Part shown: in pieces, positions 47,269 through 59,000 of the stretch | Layout: every line of letters begins with the position of its first letter | How positions within the stretch are numbered: the stretch's first letter is position 1 | From: Dugong dugon | Taxonomy: Eukaryota; Chordata; Mammalia; Sirenia; Dugongidae | Direction of reading: 5' to 3' | Length of the DNA: 64,000 nucleotides | NCBI GenBank assembly: GCA_030035585.1 | Contig: CM057460.1 | Span: 130,680,714-130,744,713 of the forward strand | Notes under the pieces: generated by a model | The model's database searches: none | Told to the model about the DNA's origin: nothing | The model's input: the letters and a program-made list of their open reading frames with translations, nothing else | Made by a program: the position numbers and the translations under genes

Positions 47269-47475
47269 GAGTTCCTGGGTGGTACAAATGGTTAACATGC
47301 TCAGCTGCTAACTGAAAGGTTGGAGGTTTGAGACCACCCAGAGATGCCTTAGAAGAAAGGCCTGGTGATCTGCTTCTGAAAGATGAGACATTGAAAACTC
47401 TATGGAGAACAATTCTACTCTGACACACATGCGGTAGCCATGAGTTGGAGTTGACGTGACAGTGGCTGGTTTGGT
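47269..47475 (+). mobile_element. AfroSINE, second type (sense)
   Basis: Head GTTCCTGGGTGGTACAAATGG, CTGCTAACTGAAAGGTTGGA, then GAAGAAAGGCCTGGTGATCT and TACTCTGACACACATG, tail GCCATGAGTTGGAGTTGACG. The middle differs from the common AfroSINE; the copy at 62345 is the same type. Confidence 0.85.
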
Positions 47476-47630
47476 AAGTTGTTGGGCATCGTCTGCTTGG
47501 TTACCTCTGGTGATGGAGAAATCTGTGTTTTCTATGGCAGGTGACTTTGTTTGTGGGTTGTTGTAAATGTTAGAAAATTCAGTTCTGTGGTGAAGTGTGC
47601 TTCCTGGTATAATATGCTGATCTTGGTTTT

Positions 47631-48176
47631 CTTTTTTCTTCTTTTTTTTATGGTTGTGATTTTTTAAAAATGAATATTCCATATGTTTATTGTTGTGGTT
47701 TAAGTGACAGTTTACATTTCAAGTTAGTCTCCCATACAAAAATTTATACATACATTGTTATGTGACCCTAATTGCTCTCCCTATACTGTGACAGCACACT
47801 CCTCCTTTCCACCCCTGACTTCCCATGTCCATTCAACCAGCTCCTAACCCTCTCTGCCTTCTCAACTCACCTCTGGACAGAAGCTGCCCATTTAGCCTCA
47901 TGTATCTACTTGAGCTAAGAAGCACACTCTTCACGAGTATCATTTTATGTCCCATAGTCCAGTCCAATCTTTGTCTGAAGAGTTGGTGTCAGAAACTGTT
48001 TTATTTCTGGGCTGATAGAGAATCCAGGGGCCATGCTTTCTGGGGTTCCTCCAGTCTCAGTCAGACCATTAAGTCTGGTCTTTTTACTAGAATTTGAGTT
48101 CTGCACCCTACCTTTCTCCTGCTCCATCAGGGACTCTCTGTTGTGTTCCCTATCAGGGCAGTCATTGGTGGTAGCT
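47631..48176 (-). mobile_element. L1-8: type-B L1 3' UTR fragment
   Basis: Shares the type-B 3' UTR with L1-3 (GACAGTTTACATTTCAAGTT; CTATACTGTGACAGCACAC). Target duplication TGATCTTGGTTTT at 47618-47630 and 48177-48189. It contains no ORF2. Confidence 0.88.
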
Positions 48177-48189
48177 TGATCTTGGTTTT

Positions 48190-48741
48190 TGCTTAGTGAA
48201 ACAGAAGAGAATAAATCAACCTTGTTCTGTAGAGTTTGTTTAAATTATTTTTAAATCCTTTTTTTGTGGTCTGACAGAAAGAATGCTAGACTAGACTTGG
48301 AATCAGGAAGCCATGCTTGCAATCTGGAGGCTAGCATGGACTTCACACTAAGAGTAATGGGTCTGAGGACAAGTCATGTAATGTCTGAGAATCCATTCTC
48401 TTGGCTGTTCTTTTGGCCTATCTCAAGGGGTTGTTTTAAGATTCAAAAGAGAATGAATATGAAAGTGTTTTAATATCACCAACTTATAGTTTTGTGCTTT
48501 ATGGATCATAAAATTGGTGAAGACAAAGCTCTAAATATAGGCAGGTGGGTGTAGAGTTCAGAGCTTCAGATTAAATTATGAAGGACCTGGAGCACTATGG
48601 GCATGGGTTTGTCTGTATGGGGTGGGAGTGAGTGGTTCTGCTTGTCAATGGTTTCATGCTGGGAGAGGGAACATGTGCTCCAGTCTATGTGCAGATGGGG
48701 GTTAAATGTGTGTTGGGAATCGGATATGCTTAACAATCTCT
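48190..48741. other. Intergenic, nothing recognised
   Basis: Low-copy looking DNA between L1-8 and the nested stack; no coding signal. Confidence 0.4.
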
Positions 48742-48825
48742 AAACCAAAACAAACTCATTGCTATTGAGTCAATTCTTACTCATAGCAACCCTGTAGGAC
48801 AGAGTAGAACTGCCCCATAGGGTTT

Positions 48826-48849
48826 CCTAACCCTAACCCTAATCCTAAC
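48826..48849. repeat. Telomere-like CCCTAA filler at RTE 5' junction
   Basis: CCTAACCCTAACCCTAAT followed by CCTAAC: two perfect and two near CCCTAA units exactly between the left AfroSINE piece and the first RTE sequence. Confidence 0.8.
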
Positions 48850-49513
48850 ACAGAAGGCTTAATTGTGCTCATGCAGAACCTCTACATAGACCAAGAGGCA
48901 GTCCTTCAGACAGAATAAGAGCATACCGTGTGGTTTAAAATCAGGAAAGTTGTGCATCAGGGTTGCATACTTTCACCATACTTATTCAATCTGTATGCTG
49001 AGCAAATAATCTGAGGAACTGGACTATATGAAGAAGAATGAAGCATCAGGGTTGGAGGAAGACTCATTAACAACCTGCAATATACAAATAGCACAACCTT
49101 CCTTGCTGAAAGTGAAGAGAACTTGAAGCACTTACTGATGAAGATCAAAGACCACAGTCTTCAGTATGGATTATACCTCAACAAAAAGAAAAATAAAATC
49201 CTCACAACTGGACCAATAAGCAACATCATGATAAATGGAGAAAAGATTGAAGTTGTCAAGGATTTCATTTTACTTGTATTCACAGTCAACATCCATAGAA
49301 GCAGCAGTCAAGAAACCAAACGACATGGAGGCAGAGCCAACATGGTGCTATAGACAGAAGCATCATGCTGTCCCTTCACAGAAAAGACCTGAAAAACTAA
49401 GTCAAACAGAGACAAATGTCAATCCTGGAACCCTAAGAGTTATATGAAGAGATGAAGAAATCAGCCAAGCACTGAATGGACTAAGAAACTGACAGAGAAC
49501 AGAGAGCTAGGTG

Positions 49514-49894
49514 TGTTGCAGCAGCAGCGAATGTTGGGACGGCGGAGACAGTAACCAAACACAACTCTTACAGAGAAGTGGGGCCAGGAGGGTCACTCTG
49601 AGGAGTTGACCCCGGCTTCAGTCCCAGGAGTTTATTTATAGTCAATACAGCAAGCAGTGAAGCAAATAACAGAACAATGGGCTTTGGGTGCGGGCAAGGG
49701 AGAAGGTATTCAGGTAAACAAGCCAATCAGTAAAGGGACAATAGGTTTGGGAAAACAAGTCGTGACAAGTCTGAACATGTTGGGGACAAGTCTGAACATG
49801 TTGGGGACAAGTCTCAACATGCTGTGCAGCAGAGAGGCCTGTGGGGGCTGCAGTTGTCAATAGTGTAGCCATGTTTAAATGGCATATATCCCCA
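49514..49894 (-). mobile_element. Solo LTR inside the L1-5 5' UTR
   Basis: About 381 bp, absent from L1-1 at the same place. On the minus strand it starts TGGGGATATATGCC and ends GCTGCTGCAACA, with a TATA/poly(A)-like region (ACTATAAATAAACTCC) about 120 bp before its end. Three tandem units of about 21 bp (CTGAACATGTTGGGGACAAGT) lie at 49762-49825. It is an ERV-type LTR, solo, without internal sequence. Family not identified; younger than L1-5. Confidence 0.75.
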
Positions 49895-50209
49895 GAGAGG
49901 TGAGGGATGGAGTGGAGGTCCCCTATCAGCTAATGCAGCATGGATTTGCCATCTTGGACGCTGTTCAGAAATTGATGGACAGGGAGTACAGGAAAGCAAC
50001 TTCACGGAGCCCCCTGCAGGAGAGAGAGCACCCGCTGGACCTGCCCTGCTGCACCATAGCTGAGTGACTGGCTCTACCCATTGAACAAGGTGGTGAGAAG
50101 TATCATACCCACAGATGAGCAAACAGCAAAGAATGTACAGCTGCCTGCTCAGACATAACCAAATAAAACAAAAAAGGAGAATGAAACAAACAAATCTACA
50201 ATCAATAAA

Positions 50210-51270
50210 TGAAGGAAATGACTACTGAATGTCCTGAAGACAGCAGACAATATCAAAACATGTAAAAAAAACAGGACAGGATGGTTCTAGTAGGTGTCTG
50301 AAATAAAACATCAGATGACTTTCCAGTAGAAGAAAGGGCACTGAAGTACCTGATATGGAATTCAAATCTCTAATACTCAGAGCTATCCAACAGTTCAAAG
50401 AAAAAGCAGAAAAAATGAGGAAAAAATAGACAAATTCATGGAAAAGGCAGACAAAATCATGGAAAAGACAGACAAAACAATGGAAGAACTCAGGAAAATA
50501 ATACAGGGACAAAATATCAAAATAAATTCACAACTAGGAATCATACAAAAACAGCAATTAGAAATCCAAAAGATACACAGCAAGATTTCAGAAATGGACA
50601 AAGTCATAGAAGGTCTGAGGAGAAGGTTTGAAACAATGGAAGACAGGATCAGTGAAATTGAAGACAATTCCTTGGATACCACTTTGAGGAAAAAGTAGAG
50701 AAAAGAATGAAGAAATCCTGAGAATGATGTGGGATACAATCAAAAGCAAAAATTTTTGAGTTATCGGAATTCCAGAACAGAGGGAGAAAACAGAAAACAC
50801 AGAGAGGATCATTGGAGAATTGCTAACAGAAAACCTCCCCAATATCATGAAAGATTAAAAGCTAACCATCCAAGAAGCTCAATGAACTCCATATAGGATA
50901 GACTCCAAAAGAAAATCACCAAGGCATATCATAATCACACTTGCTAAAACCAAAGACAAAGAAAGAACCCTGAGAGCAGCTCGAGAAAAATGAAAAGTCA
51001 CATACAAGGCGAAACAATAAGATTAAGCTCTGATTAGGCAGCAGAAACCATGCAGGCCAGAAGGCAATGGGATGACATATATAAAACCTTGAAATAAAAA
51101 AATTGCCAACCAAGAATAATATATCCTGCAAAACTCTTGCTCAGATATGATGGTGAAATTAGGACATTTCCAGATAAACAGAAATTAAGGGGATATGTAA
51201 AAACTAAACCAAATTTAAAAGAATTATTAAAGGGAGTCCTTTGGTTTGAGAAGCAAAATATCAGACGACA
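50210..51270 (+). pseudogene. L1-5 ORF1, degraded
   Basis: Homologous to L1-1 ORF1. The coiled-coil part is open at 50438-50698 (MEKADKIMEKTDKTMEELRK; KQQLEIQKIHSKISEMDKVI; METMEDRISEIEDN-like). C-terminal traces occur at 51050-51260. Several frame breaks and a premature TAG at 50696. Confidence 0.82.
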
Positions 51271-51424
51271 GACTGAATCTAGGATGCAAGCCCGCACCAG
51301 CCAGATACCAACCTAGGATAATGAACACTCAAGGATTAATCAAAACTAAAAGATTTACAACAGGGTACCAGGGAGGTTAATCTGTAAATGACAACAATGT
51401 CAGAACAATAAAAGAAGGAATAAA

Positions 51425-54360
51425 CCTTTGGGACAGAGCAAAGACAGTACTCAGAGGTCTATCTATAGCAATAGATGCACACATCAAAAAAGAAGAAAGG
51501 GAAAAAATAAAAACATTAGAGAATGCAAAAGAAGCCCACAGCCACCAGAAGAAAGGAAATAATAAAGACCAGAGCAGAAATAAATGAAATAGAGAATAGA
51601 AAAACAATTGAAAGAATCAACAAAACTGAAAGTTAATTCTTTGAAAGGATCAACAAAATCAACAAACCACTGGCCAAACTGACAAAAGAAATACAGAAGA
51701 GGACACAAATAACCCAAATAAGAAATGAAATGGGGGACATTACAACAGACCCAACTGAAATAAAAAGGATCATAATAGAGTACTATGAAAAACTATACTC
51801 CAACAAATTTGAAAACCTAGAGGAAATGGATAAATTTCTAGAAACACTACCTACCCAAACTACAACAAAGTGATGTTGAAAATCTGAACAGATGCATAAC
51901 AGGAGAAGAGATTGAAAAGGTAATAAAACAAACTACCAACAAAAAAGCCCTAGCCCAGATGGCTTCACTGGAGAATTCTACCAAACATTCAGAGAAGAGC
52001 TTACACCACTACTACTCAAACTATTTCAGAACATAGAAAAGGAAGAGATTCTTCTGAATTCATTCTATGAAGCCAGCATAACCCTGATACCAAAACCAGG
52101 TAAAGACATCATAAAAAAGAAAATTACAGACCAATATCTCTCATGAATAATGATGCAAAAATTCTCAACAAAATTCTAGCCAGTAGAATTCAGCATCATA
52201 TAAAAAAGTAATACACTACTCCAAGTGGGATTCACACCAGGTATGCAAGGGTGGTTCAACATTATAAAAACAATCGTGATCCATCACATAAATAAAAGAT
52301 AAGAATCGCATGATCATCTCAACTGATGCAGAAAAGACATTCGACAAAGTCCAACACTCATTCCTGATAAAAACTCTCAATAAAATAGGTATAGAAGGGA
52401 AATTCCTCAACATAATAAAAGGCATCTATATAAAACCAACAGCCAACATCATTCTTAATGGAGAGAGGCTGAAAACGTTTTCCTTGAGAACAAGAACAAG
52501 ACAAGGATGCCCTTTATCACCATTCCTATTTATCATTGTGCTGGAAGTCCTAGCTAGAGCAATAAGGCAAGAAAAAGAAATAAAGGGCATCCAAATTGGT
52601 AACGAAGAGTAAAACTGTCCGTATTTGCAGATAATATAATAGTATACACAGAAAACCCAAAGGATTCTGCTAGAAAACAACCGAAACTAATGAAAAGATT
52701 CAGCAGAGTAGCAGGATACAAGATAACATACAAAAATCAGTTAGATTCCTATACACCAATAAAGAGAACAATGAAAAGGAAATTAGGAAAACAATACCAT
52801 TTATAATAGCCCCTAAAACACACACACACACTCACACAAACTTAGAAATAAATCTAACCATGGATGTAAAAGACCTATACAAAGAAAACTACAAAACACT
52901 ACTGCAAGAAACCAAAAGAGATCTGCATAGATGGAAAAACATACCATGCTCAAGGACAGGTAGACTCAACATTGTGAAAATGACAGTTCTACCCAAAGCA
53001 ATTTACAAATACAATGTAATACCTATCCAAATACCAACAGCATTCTTTAAAGAGATGTAAAAAGTAATCATTAACTTTACATGGAAAGGGAAGCAGCCCT
53101 GGATGAGTAAAGCACTATTGAAGAAGAAGAATAAAGTAGGAGGACTCATACTACCTGACCTCAGAACCTATTATACAGCTACTGTAGTCAAAACAGTCTG
53201 GTACTGGTACAATGACAGATATATTGACCAATGGAACAGAATTGAGAACCTAGATGTAAATCCATCCACCTATGGTCACCTGATCTTCAACAAGTGCCCA
53301 AAGTCCATCAAAAGGGGAAAAGACGGTCTTTTTAACAAATGGTGCTGGCAAAACGGGATGTCCATCTGCAAAAAAATGAAACAGAATCCATACCTCACAC
53401 TAATTCAAAATGGATCAAAGACCTAAATATAATATCAAAAACTATAAAATCATAGAAGAAAAAATAGCATCAACAGTAGAGGCCCTAATACATGACATTA
53501 ATAGAATACAAACCATAACCAACAACACACAAACTCCAGAAGATAAGTTAGGTAACTGGGATCTTCTAAAAATTAAACTTAATGCTCATCAAAAGACTTC
53601 ACCAAAAGAATAAAAAGAGAACCTACAGACTGGGAAAAAATTTTTGGCTATGAGAAATCTGACAATAGTCTAATCTCTAAAATCTACAGGAAAATCCATC
53701 ACCTCTACAACAAAAAGACAAATAATCCAATTAAAAAATGGGCAAAGGAAATAAACAGATACTTCATCAAAGAAGACATTCAAGCACCTTACAGACACAT
53801 GAGGAAATTCTCATGATCACTAGCCACTAGAGAAATGTAAATCAAACCACAGTGAGATACCATCTCTCCCCAGCATTACTGGCATGAATTGAAAAAACAG
53901 AAAATAAGAAATGTTGGAGAGGCTGTGGGGAGACTGGATCTCTTAACCACTGGTGGTGGGAATTCAAAATGGTACAACCATTTTGGAAAAAGATATCGTG
54001 CTTCCTTAGAAAGCTAGAAATAGAAATACCATGTGATCCAGCAATCCCACACCTAGGAATATATCCTAGAGAAATAAGAGCCGTCACACGAATAGACATA
54101 TACACACCCATGTTCACTGCAGCACTGTTCACAATAGCAAAAAGATGGAAACAACCTAGATTCCCATCAATAGACGAATGGATAAAGAAACTATGGTACA
54201 TACACACAATGTAGTACTATGCAATGATAAAGAATAAGGTTGAATCTGCGAAGCATCTCACAACATGGATGAATCTGGAAGGCATTATGCTGAGTGAAAT
54301 AAGGCAATCACAGAACGACAAATATTGTATGAGATCACTACTAGAAAAATTCATGAAAAG
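51425..54360 (+). pseudogene. L1-5 ORF2 remnant lacking the endonuclease domain
   Basis: Begins abruptly at sequence equal to L1-1 position about 14461 (AACCTTTGGG-CAGAGCAAAG). [22 protein letters not shown] at 52314 and [20 protein letters not shown] at 52499. Beyond it are [19 protein letters not shown] at 52863, [20 protein letters not shown] at 53133 and RKLEIEIPCDPAIPHLGIYP at 54010. A (CA)n run occurs at 52816-52830. Many stops and frameshifts. Confidence 0.88.
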
Positions 54361-55420
54361 GTTTACACACAAAAATAAAAAATCTTCGATGGTTACAAGG
54401 GAGGGGTGGGGTAGGGATGGAAACACACTAAATAGACAATAGATAAGTGGTAACTTTGGTGAACGGTAAGACAGTATGCTATACTGGGGAAGCCAGAATA
54501 ACTTGTAAAAGGCAGGGTCCTGTAAGCTCCATAGACACATCCAAACTTCCTGAGGGACCAAATTACTGGGCTGAGGGCTGTGGGGACCATGGTCTCTGGG
54601 AACATCTAGCCCAATTGGCATAACATAGTTTATAAAGAAAATATTCTACATTCTACTTTGGTGAATGGCATCTGGGTATTAAAAACTTACGAGTGGCCAT
54701 CTAAGATACTCCACTGGTCTCACCCCATTGGGAAAAAGGGAGAATGAAGAAAACCAAAGACACAAGGGAAAGATTAGTCCAAAGGAGTAATGGAACACAG
54801 CTACCACAACCTCCACCAGACTGAGTCCAGTAGAACTAGATATTGCCCAGCTACCACCACCAACTGCTTTGACAGGGATCACAATAGAGGGTCCCAGACA
54901 GAGCTGGAGAAAAATGTAGAACAAAATTATAAGTCACAAAAAAAGACCACACTTACTGGCCTGACAGAGACTGGAGAAACCCAGAGAGTGTGGCCCCAGA
55001 TACCCTTTTAGCTCAGTAATGAACTCTCTCCTTAGGTTCACCCTTCAGCCAGGGATTGAACACGCCCATAAAGTAAAACAAAACTAAGGGTACACCAGCC
55101 CAGGGGCAGGGACTGGAAGGCGGGAGGGGACAGACAGGAAAGCTGGTAATAGGGAACCCAAGGTCGAGAAGGGAGAGTGTTGACATGTCATAAGGTTGGT
55201 AACCAATGTCACAAAACAATGTGTGTACTAACTGTTTAATGAGAAACTAGTTTGTTCTGTAAACCTTCATCTAAAGTACAATAATAAAAAAATAAATAAA
55301 ATAAAAGACTTATTGGAAAAAACACAAAATAGCAATAAGTATAAAAGAAAAAATGATAGATTTAAAAAAAAAAGAAATCAAACTATGTATTGCATTTGGC
55401 AAATTTTCTGTAAAAGACCT

Positions 55421-55919
55421 TGTCTTGGATTGAATTGTCCACCGAAAAATGTGTGTATCAATTCGGCTAGGCCATGATTCCCAGTATTGGGTGATTGTTC
55501 TCCATTTTGTGATTGTAATTTTATGTTAAAGAGGATTACGGTGGGATGTAACACCCTTACTAAGGTCACATCCCTGATCCAATGTAAAGGGAATTTCCCT
55601 GGGGTGTGGTCTGCAGCACCTTTTATCTTACAAGAGATAAAAGGAAAGGGACACAAGCAGAGATTTGGGGACCTCATACCACCAAGAAAGCAGTGTCAGG
55701 AGCAGAGTGCATTCTTTGGACCTGGGGTCCCTGGGCAGAGAAGCTCCTAGTCTGGGGGAAGATTGATGAGAAGGCCGACAGAAACAGAAAGCCTTCCCCT
55801 GGAGCTGATGCCCTGAATTTGGACTTTGAACCTACTTTACTGTGAGGAAGTAAACTTCTCTTTCTTAAAGCCATCCACTTGTGGTATTTCTTTTATAGCA
55901 GCACTAGATGACTAAGACA
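55421..55919 (+). mobile_element. Solo LTR, ERVL-MaLR-like, inside the RTE
   Basis: 499 bp from TGTCTTGGATTGAATTGT to CTAGATGACTAAGACA, with a perfect 5-bp target duplication GACCT at 55416-55420 and 55920-55924. The MaLR-style start and the 3' end (TAAAGCCATCCACTTGTGGT) are clear. Its insertion into an RTE copy shows it is younger than that RTE, later than the MLT1 LTR at 31386. Fossil; no internal genes. Confidence 0.9.
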
Positions 55920-56505
55920 GACCTCTTTAAAGTGTTAAAAAGAAAAGATGTCGCTTTGAGGACTAAGGTGTGCCTGACCCAAGCCATGGTATTTTCAGTT
56001 GCCTCTATGCATGAGACAACTGGACAATGACTAAGGTAGACCAAAGAAAAATTGATGCATTTGAATTATGGTGTTGGTGAAGAATACTGAATATACCATG
56101 GGCTGCCAGAAGATGGAACAAATGTGTCTTGGAAGAAGTGCAGCCATTATGCTCCTTAGAAGTGAGGATGGCGAGACTACATCTCACATACTCTGGACAT
56201 GTTATTAGGAGGGATCAGTCCCTGGAGAAGGACATCATACCTGGTAAAGTAGAGGGTCAGCGAAAAAGAGGAAGACCCTCAAAGAGATGGATTGACACAG
56301 TAGCTGTAACAATGGGCTCAAACATAGCAATGACTGTGAGTATGGCACAAGACCAAGCAGTGTTTCATTCTGTTGTACATAGGGTCGCTATGAGTCTGAA
56401 CCGACTTAACGGCACCTAACAACAATAACATAACAATCTTTACAGAAGCAGATTGCCACAACTTTCTCCCACAGAGCTGATGGAGAGTTATAACCACCAG
56501 ATCAA

Positions 56506-58030
56506 ACGTGTGAAAAACAGGTGAAATTGTGCAGTACAGATTAGTAGGCAAGCACAAGTTAACCCATGAGTACCTTGCTTTATTGAGTAATCCATCCCTG
56601 GTGCCACTAACGCTCAGATTAATTCCTCACCCTCTGGTGACCTTCTGCAACTTCTCTTTAATTCATTTTCCTGCTCTGGTTCTTGGATTTACCACTCAGA
56701 ATTGGTTCTGTTTGAAATTCAGACAGAAGACCTGGTGGTTTTAATCTAGTTGGGTTTCGTGTTTCTATAGGACCTATAACAAAGGACCAGGAAGGCCACT
56801 GAGGTGGAGCTTCACAGCCATGAGGGGCCTCAGGTTTAGACTTTTCGCATTATTTGCAACTTTAATGAAAGTTACCGCCACAGAGATACCCTAATGGAAT
56901 TTAAAGAAGACATTCCTTATCCAACTTTAAATAGGTACTAAACTTCAAATTTGTTTTCACACTGTTATAATGCATCCTGAACTTGGCTGGGATTATTGTG
57001 TTGCATAGAATATTTTAAATAAAAGTTTTAGTTTGGTATATGTCGACATTTAAAATAGTCCACAATTTTTGTAACCCTTTTAAGAAATTGTATTTTAAAA
57101 TACTGAAGCCTCTAAAAACAGAAGTGATTTCTGAGAAGTCCTAATTTCCACTTTAGTTCTGCTTTACCGTTTTTGTGTCTGCCTTTTTAATTTCATCTTA
57201 TTTTATTTATTTCTTGTCCAGTTTTCCCTTTTGAACTGGGAACTATGTTGGAACGATGGCTAACAGGACCTCTAGGAGGTCTCAGGTCCTTGACTCCACC
57301 TGGCTAAACACGTTCCCTGCTAGGGTCCAAGTAGGCTCCTTGGGGAGTCTCTGATCTGAAACTTACTTGGTCTGGAAAGAGTGAAAAACAAACAAACAAA
57401 CAAACAAACAAAAAACAAACACAATGGAAAATGTTAGGGATAGCAACTGCATGTGCATGGGGCAGTTGATTATAAGAGGGAGGAAGGTCTGGACTACAGC
57501 CACAGAGGAAGATTATTCTGTGACTGAAGTTAGAAGCAGAAGGGGGAAAATAAGGCTTTTTGTTGTTTTCCTTAGAATGGAAAGGTGGAGTTAGAGCTTC
57601 TTAAGAGACTTGAGGGCTAATGACTTAGATTTATGGAAGCAATAGATAGATCCCAACAGTCTGAGCACTTGCACAGTCTCCTAATAATATTATCACTCAT
57701 TTCCTATTTCATCATCTTATTAACAAAAAAATAACATGTGAGGCTTGGGTATCTTGCTTTGCCGAGATCAAGATATATTATGGCACTCATTAGTAATTCA
57801 GTCAAATAACAGAGATAGAGCTAGCTTGGCAAGACAATCTCAGCTAGTCCATTTTCCAAATGTTTACAAGCTGTTTAACAATCTGTTCTACTTTTTGATT
57901 ATTATCTGGCCTGGCTCTCTCAAAGGACAAAGCCCTGATGCGATTCCATCTACTAGATCATGTTCATAGGACCCCACCTAGCTCTGTCCACATTTCCCAG
58001 GGTGAGACTTTACTCCTCCCACCTGATGGT
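56506..58030. other. Intergenic, mostly unassigned
   Basis: Contains an (AAAC)n microsatellite at 57388-57422. No recognised gene. Confidence 0.4.
57388..57422. repeat. (AAAC)n microsatellite
   Basis: About eight CAAA units in tandem, one interrupted. Confidence 0.95.
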
Positions 58031-58045
58031 GAAGATGCTATTCTT

Positions 58046-58612
58046 TTTTTTTTTTTTAAATTGTACTTTAGATGAAGGTTTACAGAACAAATTAGTTTCC
58101 CATTAAACAATTAGTACACATATTGTTTTTTATCATTGGTTGCCAACCCATGACATGTCAACACTCTCCCCTTCTTGACCTTGGGTTCCATATTACCAGC
58201 TTCTCTGTCCCCTCCTGCCTTCTCGTCCTTGCCCCTGGGCTGGTGTGCCCGTTTAGTCTCATTTTGTTTTATGGGGCTGTCTAATCTTTGGCTGAAGGGT
58301 GAACCTCAGGAGTGGCTTCATTACTGACCTAAAGGGTGTCTGGAGGCCATACTCTCGGGATTTCTCCAGTCTCTGTCAGACCAGTAAGTCCAGTCTTTTT
58401 TTTTTTTTTTTCCATGAATTAGAATTTTGTTCTACATTTTTCTCCACCTCTGTCCAGGACCTTCTATTGTGATCCCTGTCAGAGCAGTTGGTGGTGGTAG
58501 CCGGGCACCATCTAGTGCTAGACTCAGTCTGGTGGAGGCTGTAGTACTTGTGGTCCACTAATTCTTTGGACTGATCTTTCTCTTGTGTCTTTGGTCTTCT
58601 TCATTCTCTCTT
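58046..58612 (-). mobile_element. L1-6: type-A L1 3' UTR fragment
   Basis: T-run, then TTGTACTTTAGATGAAGGTT through CTGGTGGAGGCTGTAGTAC to the truncation point in the 3' UTR. Flanks GAAGATGCTATTCTT (58031-58045) and GAAGAGCTTATTCTT (58613-58627) are an imperfect duplication. Single tail. Confidence 0.88.
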
Positions 58613-58796
58613 GAAGAGCTTATTCTTATGGGGCTAATTTCTGGGGCTCCACAATTACCTTCCTACATCTTATCATGGGTAGCTTAGTTTTCTCAATGCT
58701 TTGTTCTGCTTCTTGGATTGGATTCACCTAATACCAAACCATTTCCTAAACAATGCCTGAGTTGTCTAAACTTTTGGAACACTTTGTCTTAGATCA

Positions 58797-58992
58797 AGGA
58801 GCCCTGGTGGGGCTGCTAACTGAAAGTTGGGGATTTGAACCCACCAGCTGCTCCATGGGAGAAAGATGTGACAGTCTGCTTCTATAAAGATTATAGCCTT
58901 GGAAATTCTATTGGGCAGTTTTACTCTGTCCTATAGGGTCACTATGAGTTGGAATCGACTCGATGGCAACAGGTTTGGTTTTGGTTTTTGTG
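58797..58992 (+). mobile_element. AfroSINE, long variant, head deleted
   Basis: GGAGCCCTGGTGG runs directly into GGCTGCTAACTGAAAG (the A-box part is missing), then the long-type insert and GGAATCGACTCGATGGCAAC. Target duplication TTAGATCA at 58789-58796 and 58993-59000. Confidence 0.9.
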
Positions 58993-59000
58993 TTAGATCA

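Larger units (their letters stand above)
49327..55372 (+). mobile_element. L1-5: full-length-type L1 with internal deletions, type A
   Basis: The 5' end GGAGGCAGAGCCAACATGGT resembles that of L1-1. Flanks AGAAACCAAACGACAT (49311-49326) and AGAAATCAAACTATGT (55373-55388) are a diverged duplication (12 of 16) within the RTE. The 5' UTR is shortened by about 1 kb relative to L1-1 and holds a solo LTR. The ORF1-ORF2 spacer and the whole endonuclease domain are deleted at about 51424. RT and the ORF2 C-terminus follow in many broken pieces up to about 54360, then the 3' UTR. The final segment 55307-55372 lies beyond the normal L1 tail. Confidence 0.92.
48850..56434 (+). mobile_element. RTE LINE, 5' truncated, interrupted twice
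   Basis: Visible parts are 48850-49326, 55389-55420 and 55925-56434. The first encodes RT segments (ENLKHLLMKIKDHSLQYGLY at about 49111; TGPISNIMINGEKIEVVKDF at about 49207). The last encodes the C-terminal region (SLEKDIIPGKVEGQRKRGRP; MAQDQAVFHSVVHRVAMSL) and the 3' terminus GGGTCGCTATGAGTCTGAAC, CGACTTAACGGCACCTAAC. L1-5 and the LTR at 55421 interrupt it. Several stops; inactive. Confidence 0.87.
48742..56505 (-). mobile_element. AfroSINE split by a 7.6-kb nested stack
   Basis: The left piece 48742-48827 (reversed tail to CCCCATAGGGTTTCC) and the right piece about 56435-56505 (AATCTTTACAGAAGCAGATT, CCACAACTTTCTCCCACAGAG) together are one long-variant antisense AfroSINE. The sequence between is an RTE with its own insertions. 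Confidence 0.8.

Noticed and set aside
48826-48849. Interstitial telomere or chromosome-fusion site
   Set aside because: Only about 24 bp, imperfect, and placed exactly at a transposon junction; better seen as insertion filler.
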